Notes under the pieces: model-generated
Databases searched by the model: none
What the model was told of the DNA's origin: nothing
The model's input: only the letters and a program-made list of their open reading frames with translations
Source of the DNA: CAG-390 sp045541375
Lineage (GTDB): Bacteria > Bacillota > Clostridia > Oscillospirales > CAG-272
DNA: 64,000 nucleotides
Assembly (NCBI GenBank): GCA_045541375.1
Contig: JAZQJB010000087.1
Span: 8,446-72,445, forward strand
Reading direction: 5' to 3'
Program-made: the position numbers and the translations under genes
Shown here: positions 7,736-14,290 of the stretch, piece by piece
How positions within the stretch are numbered: the stretch's first letter is position 1
Layout: every line of letters begins with the position of its first letter

Positions 7736-8098
7736 ATGAAAGAGAATCTGCTTATTGATAAATCAGTTTTATTTGCTGTACGAATAATTAAATTATATCA
7801 ATATTTGACAAGAAATAAAAAAGAATCGATCATTTCTAAGCAAATTATTCGCAGCGGTACAAGTTTAGGCGCAAATATTAACGAAGCAAATTACGCACAG
7901 AGTGTACGCGATTTTATATCAAAAATGCATATTGCACTTAAAGAAACCGCTGAAACTGAATATTGGCTCAGACTTCTTATTATGTCGGAGTACTTAACAG
8001 AAGATATGGGACAATCAATACTAACCGATTGCTTGGAGATTAAACGAATTCTTATTGCGACAATTAATACGGCTAAGAAAAATGAGAACAGACAATAG
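7736..8098 (+). CDS. Four-helix-bundle protein (23S rRNA intervening-sequence protein family)
   Basis: A 120-residue all-helical protein with the family hallmarks: AVRIIKLYQYL in helix 1, IISKQIIRSGTSLGANINEA across helices 1-2, FISKMHIALKETAETEYWL in helix 3 and a C-terminal LEIKRILIATI helix. The family was first found as ORFs inside 23S rRNA intervening sequences and is fold-related to Avd of diversity-generating retroelements; its role is unclear. The ATG at 7736 is chosen over an earlier in-frame ATG because GGAGG lies eight bases upstream. AT-rich, next to the ATTCATT repeat, no reverse transcriptase or rRNA nearby; probably horizontally mobile. Confidence 0.85.
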   Translation: MKENLLIDKSVLFAVRIIKLYQYLTRNKKESIISKQIIRSGTSLGANINEANYAQSVRDFISKMHIALKETAETEYWLRLLIMSEYLTEDMGQSILTDCLEIKRILIATINTAKKNENRQ

Positions 8099-8115
8099 AA
8101 TAATAAAATAACTTA

Positions 8116-8160
8116 CCGCCGAGAGTGACCAAAAGGTTGCTCTCGGCGGGATTTCATTTA
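8116..8160. terminator. Intrinsic terminator hairpin
   Basis: A 15-bp stem (8116-8130 with 8135-8149, two G-U pairs, loop AAAA) lies between two convergent genes, followed by T-rich sequence on the plus strand. It probably ends the four-helix-bundle transcript and may also serve the sigma-factor gene. Confidence 0.7.
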
Positions 8161-8197
8161 TTTCACGATGATTCTTTAAGAAAGGGCGGTAAACTCC

Positions 8198-9847
8198 TTA
8201 TGGAATATAGATAAATGCCCCGAGAGAGGGAGACATATTCTCATCATATTTCAGCCAACCGCTTGCAAGTGCATATTTCGCAAGATAGCCGAAGGTGTGG
8301 TGTGCGGTGCAAAAAGATTCCAGTATCGCATCCATCACTGTATCCTGTGTGCGAATGCTTTCAGGCAGATCATCATACAGGATTTCTCGAATTGTGTGGT
8401 TGATCTGATCCAGCAAAGTCATAATCTCGGCATGTAACTTACCCCTTCTGTCGCTATGCTCCTTAAATTCCGCGCTGAACTTATCTTTTTTGCATAATTT
8501 GACAAACATTCGAATGCTTTCGCCATTGATGACTGACACAGTCGGAACGTACTTCCCATCAATTTTAGCCGCATATCCGTGCTCAACAAGCTTGTCCGCT
8601 GACGAGAACTTTCGAGGAGATTTGTTTTTCACCATCAGCAACAATTCATGGGTGTCATCTTGTGAAAGATATACCGGTTTACTGATCTGCTTTCCCTTAT
8701 ATCCGATTCGGTAATGATTAAAGCCGTTTGTTATACTATTTGGGACTATGGGGTCCGGCGTGAAATCGCAGATCTCATAGGCAAGAATATCCCAAATCCC
8801 GCCGTCCTTCCTCTTGGTGTGTCCAAGCTTGACTTTTGGCGAGCTTTTGCAAAGTTCATACAATCCTATGAAGAAATTCGGCAAAAGTATCCACTTTGCT
8901 TCCTCGTAGCTTTGATAGGAGCCATAGAAGGATAGCCCCGCCTCCTTATACTGAGCCATTAAACGGTCTGTATTCTCGGTGATCAGATCGGTCAGGTGAG
9001 GGAGAATATCTTCATAATATAAATGTACTCTATGAAGAGCTTCACGGCTGATAATGGGAAAGTTTGTCTCATATCTCTCGCCATTTTTAATAAGTAACGT
9101 TTGTGCTGTCAGATGCTTCACTGTATCTTCAATATACGGCAAAGCAACGCCCACCTCGATGGCGAGCTCCTCTGCGGTCATGGGATTGTCGTAACAGGAA
9201 AGGAAAATGTTTTGATTCAGCTTTGGATCCATCAAAGACCACGGCTGTCCAAGTTGCCCGGGGCACTCACAAATATTATTATAGAAAATATTATCGGGGT
9301 TATAACTGCGTTTTCCAAATTCTCTTGCCATATCCATACCTTCTTTCAAAATTTGTCTTGCGCGGAGAAGCCGAGACTTCGCCGTGTTCGTGGAAAGCGA
9401 GAGCGATTCTGCAATTTCACGAAGGTTTTTGTTTTCGATGTAATAGGCAATGACGATATTGCGATAATCACTCTTAATGAAGGCGAGCTCGCGCCGAAGC
9501 AGAGCCATTTGCTCTGTATGTATCATTTCATCAAGGATATTATCGCACTCGTCCTCAATCTCATAATCGCCGATATCGGAACCGGTTATCAATTCGTTTC
9601 GATTATGTTTTTCTTTAGCCCATACGGAATAACGGTTGCGTGCAACCTGCCATACCCACGCCGAAAAGTTTGCCGGAATCGTGCTTTTATTCAAAGCGGT
9701 AATGATTTGAAGTGCTATCTCTTGTGTCAGATCTTCAGCTTCAATATGACTTCCGGTCTTTTTCAAACAGAAGTAAAACAGCTTCTCCATATAGCTTTCG
9801 ACAAATTCATTTATAAGCCTATTTCGCATTTCGTTCGTGTCTTGCAT
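8198..9847 (-). CDS. ECF-like sigma-70 factor with long C-terminal extension
   Basis: A 549-residue protein. Residues about 8-80 are sigma region 2 (AEDLTQEIALQII, then FSAWVWQVARNRY) and about 110-175 are region 4 (NLREIAESLSLSTNTAKSRLLRARQIL). About 375 further residues follow, starting with a predicted winged-helix-like segment (MTAEELAIEVGVALPYIEDTVKHLTAQTLL) and ending in a helical domain of unknown type. Ordinary ECF sigmas are about 180 residues, so this resembles ECF groups with a fused C-terminal sensory domain. No anti-sigma gene lies beside it. The ATG at 9847 is chosen because AAAGGAGG precedes it; an earlier ATG lies upstream of that site. Confidence 0.8.
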   Translation of the reverse strand: MQDTNEMRNRLINEFVESYMEKLFYFCLKKTGSHIEAEDLTQEIALQIITALNKSTIPANFSAWVWQVARNRYSVWAKEKHNRNELITGSDIGDYEIEDECDNILDEMIHTEQMALLRRELAFIKSDYRNIVIAYYIENKNLREIAESLSLSTNTAKSRLLRARQILKEGMDMAREFGKRSYNPDNIFYNNICECPGQLGQPWSLMDPKLNQNIFLSCYDNPMTAEELAIEVGVALPYIEDTVKHLTAQTLLIKNGERYETNFPIISREALHRVHLYYEDILPHLTDLITENTDRLMAQYKEAGLSFYGSYQSYEEAKWILLPNFFIGLYELCKSSPKVKLGHTKRKDGGIWDILAYEICDFTPDPIVPNSITNGFNHYRIGYKGKQISKPVYLSQDDTHELLLMVKNKSPRKFSSADKLVEHGYAAKIDGKYVPTVSVINGESIRMFVKLCKKDKFSAEFKEHSDRRGKLHAEIMTLLDQINHTIREILYDDLPESIRTQDTVMDAILESFCTAHHTFGYLAKYALASGWLKYDENMSPSLGAFIYIP

Positions 9848-9976
9848 TTTCTCGCCTCCTTTCATCCATATAGTGTAGCGTTTTTGAATTTGGGTGCATC
9901 GATTTATAAAATTATATCATAAAATTGTGAATTAGTCTACATATAAATACTTGTTTTTGCCCGATGTGCGCTTATC

Positions 9977-10012
9977 AAGAAAAATGGCAGAGGATATTTG
10001 ATACCCTCTGCC
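9977..10012 (-). terminator. Terminator of the zinc-ribbon membrane gene
   Basis: Read on the minus strand, GGCAGAGG (10012-10005) pairs with CCTCTGCC (9993-9986) and is followed by ATTTTTCTTG. It lies about 30 bases after the end of the gene at 10040. Confidence 0.65.
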
Positions 10013-10039
10013 CACTTTACTGCTTTAGAATAATACATT

Positions 10040-10489
10040 TTATTTATCTTTTTTGTCTGCAAACCCTGCAATATACACCTCAAATCTGTGCGAGCAGCAA
10101 GGGCAACAGACCTTATGCTTGCCCGCCTTTTTGGGGAGTCTGAGAACGTTCTTGCAATTCTTGCAACGACGGTAAACGTGCGTTTTTCTGTCGCGGATGC
10201 GGTCGCGCTGAAGGCGGAAGAATCCGGTGAAATTCTTTACAAATCGCAAAAAATCAGCGTTTTCCTTGCGCCTTTTATATAGATTTTTGGAGAGATATCT
10301 GAAGAGCGCCCAAGAGATGATCGCAATATAAAGTGCGTTGACGATCAGCTTTGGGACACCTTGCAGAAAGATCGCAATAATGATAAGGAACAGACAAACG
10401 ATAAGCAAAAAATTATAAAGCGCATCAACGCCGTTGCGCCCTTGCATAAATTGCCATACCCGTTCGCGGAATGGAGTTTTGTTTTTCAT
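10040..10489 (-). CDS. Hypothetical membrane protein with C-terminal zinc ribbon
   Basis: A 149-residue protein. Two adjacent hydrophobic helices (about 25-68) are followed by a very basic region and then a C-terminal zinc ribbon, CKNC...CCPCC, around 109-128. Topology suggests a bitopic hairpin with a cytoplasmic metal-binding tail. The ATG at 10489 is supported by CCGGAGGAAATA; the longer ORF to 10522 is ignored. It lies 60 bases downstream of mscL on the same strand, so cotranscription is likely, although a GGGGACG hairpin sits between them. No known function. Confidence 0.7.
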   Translation of the reverse strand: MKNKTPFRERVWQFMQGRNGVDALYNFLLIVCLFLIIIAIFLQGVPKLIVNALYIAIISWALFRYLSKNLYKRRKENADFLRFVKNFTGFFRLQRDRIRDRKTHVYRRCKNCKNVLRLPKKAGKHKVCCPCCSHRFEVYIAGFADKKDK

Positions 10490-10511
10490 TATTTCCTCCG
10501 GGGAATGCGCA

Positions 10512-10534
10512 GGGGACGACATTCTGCCGTCCCC
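10512..10534. repeat. GGGGACG palindrome
   Basis: GGGGACG (10512-10518) and CGTCCCC (10528-10534) form a 7-bp stem with a 9-base loop in the mscL-downstream gap. It lacks a T-tract. It resembles the palindrome at 55434-55455 and may belong to a dispersed palindromic repeat family. Confidence 0.5.
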
Positions 10535-10549
10535 ACAGGTGAAATTAAA

Positions 10550-11086
10550 TTACTTCTTGAGAGAATCGCGGATCTCTGCGAGAAGCGCAGTCTGCTGAAC
10601 GAGAGAAGCACGGAAAGCAGCCTCTTCTTCAGCCTTAGCCTTAGCAGCTTCAGCTTCAGCGGCAGCCTTTTCCTCTGCAGCCTTTGCAGCCGCAGCGTCA
10701 GCCTCTGCCTTTGCAAGGGCTTCCTTCTCATTTGCCTTGTCACGCATCTTGTTGATAACTCTTACAACGCAGAAGATGCAGAAAGCGATGATAAGGAAGT
10801 CGATGATGGTCTGAAGCCAAGTGCCCCAAAGGATTGCAACTTCTTTAACAAGAACTTCACCGGTAGCGGCGTCAAGCTCTTCGGGAGTAATAACGGTCTT
10901 GATGCTGTCAAGGCTACCGCTCTTGAGGAAGATACCAACGAAGGGGTTGATGATGTAGTTAACAAAACCGGTTACGATCTTGCTGAAGGCTCCGCCGACA
11001 ACAACGCCGACTGCCATATCTACCACGTTACCGCGGGAGATGAACTTTTTGAAATCCGCACCAAAGGTGCTCTTCTTCTTTGCCAT
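10550..11086 (-). CDS. mscL: Large-conductance mechanosensitive channel with Ala/Glu coiled-coil tail
   Basis: A 178-residue MscL, the tension-gated pore that releases solutes on osmotic downshock. The N-terminal helix and TM1 (FKKFISRGNVVDMAVGVVVGGAF) carry the family signature, with the Gly/Ala-rich pore constriction; TM2 is the TIIDFLIIAFCIFCVVRVINKM segment. The C-terminal helix, normally a short pentameric bundle (whole protein about 136 residues in E. coli), is replaced by about 60 residues (118-178) dominated by Ala, Glu and Lys with heptad-like spacing. Start at 11086 has GGAGGT upstream, and a consensus promoter drives it divergently from the FAD oxidoreductase. Confidence 0.95.
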   Translation of the reverse strand: MAKKKSTFGADFKKFISRGNVVDMAVGVVVGGAFSKIVTGFVNYIINPFVGIFLKSGSLDSIKTVITPEELDAATGEVLVKEVAILWGTWLQTIIDFLIIAFCIFCVVRVINKMRDKANEKEALAKAEADAAAAKAAEEKAAAEAEAAKAKAEEEAAFRASLVQQTALLAEIRDSLKK

Positions 11087-11123
11087 AATAATACCTCCGG
11101 CATAAAACATTTAGTATGATATA

Positions 11124-11152
11124 ATTATAAAACTATTTGCGCCCCGTGTCAA
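11124..11152 (-). promoter_or_regulatory. Sigma-A promoter for mscL
   Basis: Minus strand TTGACA (11152-11147), 17-base spacer, TATAAT (11129-11124): a perfect consensus 38 bases before the ATG. Confidence 0.75.
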
Positions 11153-11223
11153 GAGAAAATCGAAATTTTCTGCATAATTCAATGAAAATTAACAGTTATT
11201 TGAACTTGACTCCTCAAAAGTAC

Positions 11224-11252
11224 TTGACCTTTACTCCAAAATATTGTATAAT
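11224..11252 (+). promoter_or_regulatory. Sigma-A promoter for the FAD oxidoreductase
   Basis: TTGACC (11224-11229), 17-base spacer, TATAAT (11247-11252), about 40 bases before the ATG at 11293. Confidence 0.75.
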
Positions 11253-11292
11253 TAATCAGTATGAAAAAATATCTTCGGAGGAAATTATTAAA

Positions 11293-13137
11293 ATGAAGAG
11301 ATTCAGAGAAGAACATTATTCTTTCGTCGTTGTCGGTGGCGGTATGTCGGGTCTTTGTGCTGCTATCGCGGCGGCTCGTGAGGGCGTTAAGACTGCACTC
11401 ATCCACGCGCGTCCCGTTCTTGGTGGTAACGCATCCAGCGAGATCAGAATACATATCTCGGGCGCTGACCAGAGCCTTCGTCAGCCCGATTATGCAGAAA
11501 GCGGACTTGTTTACGAGCTTATGCTTGAGAACAAGGCTGTAAACGACTCCTTTAGCTATTCCACTTGGGATATGGTCCTTTTCCGCAAGGCAAAGGAAGA
11601 GCCCAATCTGACCACATATTTCAACACCGCAATGTACGATTGCGAGGTTGAGGACGACCGCATCGTTGCTATCAAGTGCTTCCAGGAAACAACCGAGCTC
11701 CGTCTCCGCATCACCGCTCCCATCTTTGCTGATTGCACCGGTAACGGTACTCTCGGTTACTTTGCAGGCGCCGAATTCAGACAGGGAAGCGAATCCAAGG
11801 CTGAGACCGGCGAGCCCCACGCTCCCGAAAAGGCTAACAACGAGAGAATGGGTAACACCATCCTTATGAAGGCTGTCGACACCGGCAAGCCCGTCAAGTT
11901 CACTCCTCCTCCTTTCGCAAAACACCTCACCGAGCATCAGCTTCGTTACAGAGTTCACTCCAAGACTATGAAGGTTGATGCTTCGATGGCTCCCGACCCC
12001 GAGGAATGGCTCCGTCTTTCCGCAAACTCCTGCGCAGCAGTTGACTACGGTTACTGGTGGCTCGAGCTTATGGGCGACGGCGAAGACATCATCGAGGATT
12101 ACGAGAAGATCCGTGACGACCTCTATGCATATGCTTACGGTATTTGGGATCACATCAAGAACGGCGGCGAGCACGGCGCGGACAACTTCGAGCTTATCTG
12201 GGTAGGCGCACTTCCCGGAATGCGCGAGAGCCGCAGACTTATGGGTGATTACATCCTCGACGAGAACGACATCCTCGACCACAAGATCTTCGATGACGCA
12301 GTTATTCACGCAGGCTGGTGCGTTGACCTCCACGCCCCCCACGGTCTGCTTGACTTCGATATCCTTCCCTCCGATTGCAACCACTTCGAGGGTATCTACA
12401 CCATTCCTTACCGTTGCTACTACTCCAAGAATATCAAGAACCTCTTTATGGCGGGTAGAAACATTTCTACCACCAAGCTCGGACTTGCTTCGACCAGAAT
12501 CATCGCTTGCTGTGCAAACGGCGGTCAGGCTGTCGGTGTTGCGGCTTCTCTCTGCGAGAAGTACGGCTGCGATCCTCGCGGCGTAATCGACCACATAACC
12601 GAGCTCCAGCAGATCATGCTCCGCGAAGACGGCTATCTCCCTCTGCCCTATAAGAACGAAGACGCAAAGGATATGGCACTCCAGGCAACCGTTTCCGCAT
12701 CCTCCTACATCGCAGGCGGCGAGCCCGAAAAGGTCATCAACGGCGTTTCGAGAAAGATCGGCGAAGAGCACAATGCTTGGATGACCGATTCGATCTCCGA
12801 GGGCGGCGAGACCCTTACCCTCAAGCTTGACGGCGCAAAGACCGTCAGCCAGGTAAGAGTGACCTCCGATTCCAACTTCGCATACCCCATCCGTGTCACT
12901 ATGTCCGCAAACAGACAGTCCCAGCAGAGAATCGGCGTTGCACCCGAGCTTCTCAAGGACTTCGACGTTGTTCTTTACAAGGACGGCAAGGAAGTCGGCA
13001 AGAAGGAAGTCCGCGGCAACTATCTCCGCCTTGCGGTTTGCGACGTTGAACCCACCGAGGCTGACGAGGTCAAGATCCACGTCCTTGCAACCAACGGCGC
13101 TCCCGCGATCAAGGTTTACGAGGTAAGAATTTATTAA
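11293..13137 (+). CDS. FAD-dependent oxidoreductase with C-terminal discoidin-like domain
   Basis: A 614-residue protein. The N-terminus YSFVVVGGGMSGLCAAIAAAREG is a Rossmann FAD fold, and GGNASSEIRIHISG matches the FAD_oxidored family (PF12831 type). FMAGRNISTTKLGLASTRI near 395 is the C-terminal flavin segment, followed by a Gly-rich GGQAVGVAA. Residues about 462-614 look like an F5/8-type C (discoidin) beta-sandwich: ATVSASSYIAGG...VINGVSRKIG...TLTLKLDGAKTVSQVRVTSD. No signal peptide is present, so a normally extracellular carbohydrate-binding fold would sit in the cytoplasm. The ATG at 11293 follows a GGAGG about ten bases upstream. Substrate unknown, perhaps a sugar derivative. Confidence 0.85.
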   Translation: MKRFREEHYSFVVVGGGMSGLCAAIAAAREGVKTALIHARPVLGGNASSEIRIHISGADQSLRQPDYAESGLVYELMLENKAVNDSFSYSTWDMVLFRKAKEEPNLTTYFNTAMYDCEVEDDRIVAIKCFQETTELRLRITAPIFADCTGNGTLGYFAGAEFRQGSESKAETGEPHAPEKANNERMGNTILMKAVDTGKPVKFTPPPFAKHLTEHQLRYRVHSKTMKVDASMAPDPEEWLRLSANSCAAVDYGYWWLELMGDGEDIIEDYEKIRDDLYAYAYGIWDHIKNGGEHGADNFELIWVGALPGMRESRRLMGDYILDENDILDHKIFDDAVIHAGWCVDLHAPHGLLDFDILPSDCNHFEGIYTIPYRCYYSKNIKNLFMAGRNISTTKLGLASTRIIACCANGGQAVGVAASLCEKYGCDPRGVIDHITELQQIMLREDGYLPLPYKNEDAKDMALQATVSASSYIAGGEPEKVINGVSRKIGEEHNAWMTDSISEGGETLTLKLDGAKTVSQVRVTSDSNFAYPIRVTMSANRQSQQRIGVAPELLKDFDVVLYKDGKEVGKKEVRGNYLRLAVCDVEPTEADEVKIHVLATNGAPAIKVYEVRIY

Positions 13138-13153
13138 TTTCTTATCATTGAAT

Positions 13154-13186
13154 AAAACAACACAGCCCCGCGCTGTGTTGTTTTTT
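13154..13186 (+). terminator. Intrinsic terminator
   Basis: A 13-bp stem (13154-13166 with 13172-13184, loop CCCGC) ending in a run of six T follows the FAD oxidoreductase. Confidence 0.85.
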
Positions 13187-13197
13187 ATTGAAAACTA

Positions 13198-13226
13198 TTG
13201 ACAAATCTTTCGATTTGTGATATATT
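13198..13226 (+). promoter_or_regulatory. Extended -10 promoter for the secreted module protein
   Basis: TTGACA (13198-13203), 17-base spacer, TATATT (13221-13226) with TGA directly before the -10. Confidence 0.75.
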
Positions 13227-13261
13227 TAACTTATCAAAATATCTGAAAGGAAATCAGACAA

Positions 13262-14254
13262 ATGAAAAAACTCGTTTCTATCACACTCGCACTTGTTATG
13301 ATCCTCTCCGTATCCGCATTCTGCGCATCGGCTGCTTCCTATGAGGAAAAGACCGTTGACGTAAACTGGAACTTCGGATACGTCGGCTCCTCTACCAATA
13401 GCGGAGGATTTGTTAACATGCTCAACCCCAACGGCGGCAGCTATTCTTACTCCGACGTTATCGACATGGGCCCCGCAGGCTCCACTATCACTTTCGCTGA
13501 CGATACATCCGGATTTGCATCCGCAGCAGCGTACGTTTTCTCCTTCTGGAAGAAGAACGGCACAGAGTATGAGCTTGACCTCGAAGCAAACAATATCCCC
13601 GGCGGAGTCGGTGCAGCTTCCAGAAGCTATGAGTTTGTAACCACCGAGGATAATCAGGCTATCCGCGTTACCTACCGCTCCGAGCAGAAGGCTGATATGA
13701 CCCCCGAATTCGAGGAGATCTTCGTTGACGGCGTTAAGGTTGACACAAATTGGAACTTCGGTTACGTAAAGGCTGACGGCTCCATCGTTGCAAACGGCTC
13801 CGCTTATTCCTATACCGACGTTATCGTTGTTCCCAAGGCAGGCAGCAAGGTAACCTTCACCGATACCAACAAGAACGGCTCCGCATTCTGCTCCAACAGC
13901 GCATACGTTTTCTCCACCTGGACCAAGGACGGTGAAAACTGGGTATTCGCCAACGGCGTTAAGGGCGAAGGCGGCACCTTCGTAACCAATCCTCTTGTTT
14001 ACTCCTACACCTCCACCAAGGATAACGAGCTTGTAAGACTTTGCTACCGTTCGGAAGAGAAGGCAGGCTCTCCCATCGATCCCGCACTCCGTCCCGTTGT
14101 TACTCTCAAGACTCCCGTAGCCGAGACTCCTGTTGAGCCTCCCGTAGAGCCTGAGAACCCCACCACCGGTGATGCTGTTCTTAATGCAGTAGCTGCAGTT
14201 CTTGCAAGCCTTGCAATCGCTGTAACCGTAATCAAGAAGAGAACTATTGCATAA
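13262..14254 (+). CDS. Exported protein with two WNxGYVG modules and an NPTTGD-TM anchor
   Basis: A 330-residue predicted surface protein. A signal peptide covers about 1-26 (lysines, hydrophobic core, CASAAS cleavage region). Two copies of one module follow, at about 31-140 and 157-264, each running WNFGYV, YSYxDVI, AGSxxTF, AYVFSxW and ending in DNxxxRxxYRS. A Pro/Glu linker leads to NPTTGD at 299-304, a hydrophobic helix (306-324) and KKR, which looks like a sortase-type or membrane-retention signal. The module recurs twice in the next gene. I do not recognise it as a named domain. AAAGGA precedes the ATG. Confidence 0.8.
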   Translation: MKKLVSITLALVMILSVSAFCASAASYEEKTVDVNWNFGYVGSSTNSGGFVNMLNPNGGSYSYSDVIDMGPAGSTITFADDTSGFASAAAYVFSFWKKNGTEYELDLEANNIPGGVGAASRSYEFVTTEDNQAIRVTYRSEQKADMTPEFEEIFVDGVKVDTNWNFGYVKADGSIVANGSAYSYTDVIVVPKAGSKVTFTDTNKNGSAFCSNSAYVFSTWTKDGENWVFANGVKGEGGTFVTNPLVYSYTSTKDNELVRLCYRSEEKAGSPIDPALRPVVTLKTPVAETPVEPPVEPENPTTGDAVLNAVAAVLASLAIAVTVIKKRTIA

Positions 14255-14290
14255 TTCGGATAGATCCGAACTCTTAATTTGGAGATCATT

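Noticed and set aside
7736..8098. Diversity-generating retroelement (four-helix-bundle protein as Avd)
   Set aside because: No reverse transcriptase and no template/variable repeat pair were found nearby; the protein fits the general rRNA-intervening-sequence family.
11179..13080. 633-residue open frame antisense to the FAD oxidoreductase
   Set aside because: It mirrors a strongly codon-biased gene, has no recognisable domain, and lacks a plausible start signal; antisense frames of this type recur over every highly biased gene here (for example 36059-37930, 52965-54503).
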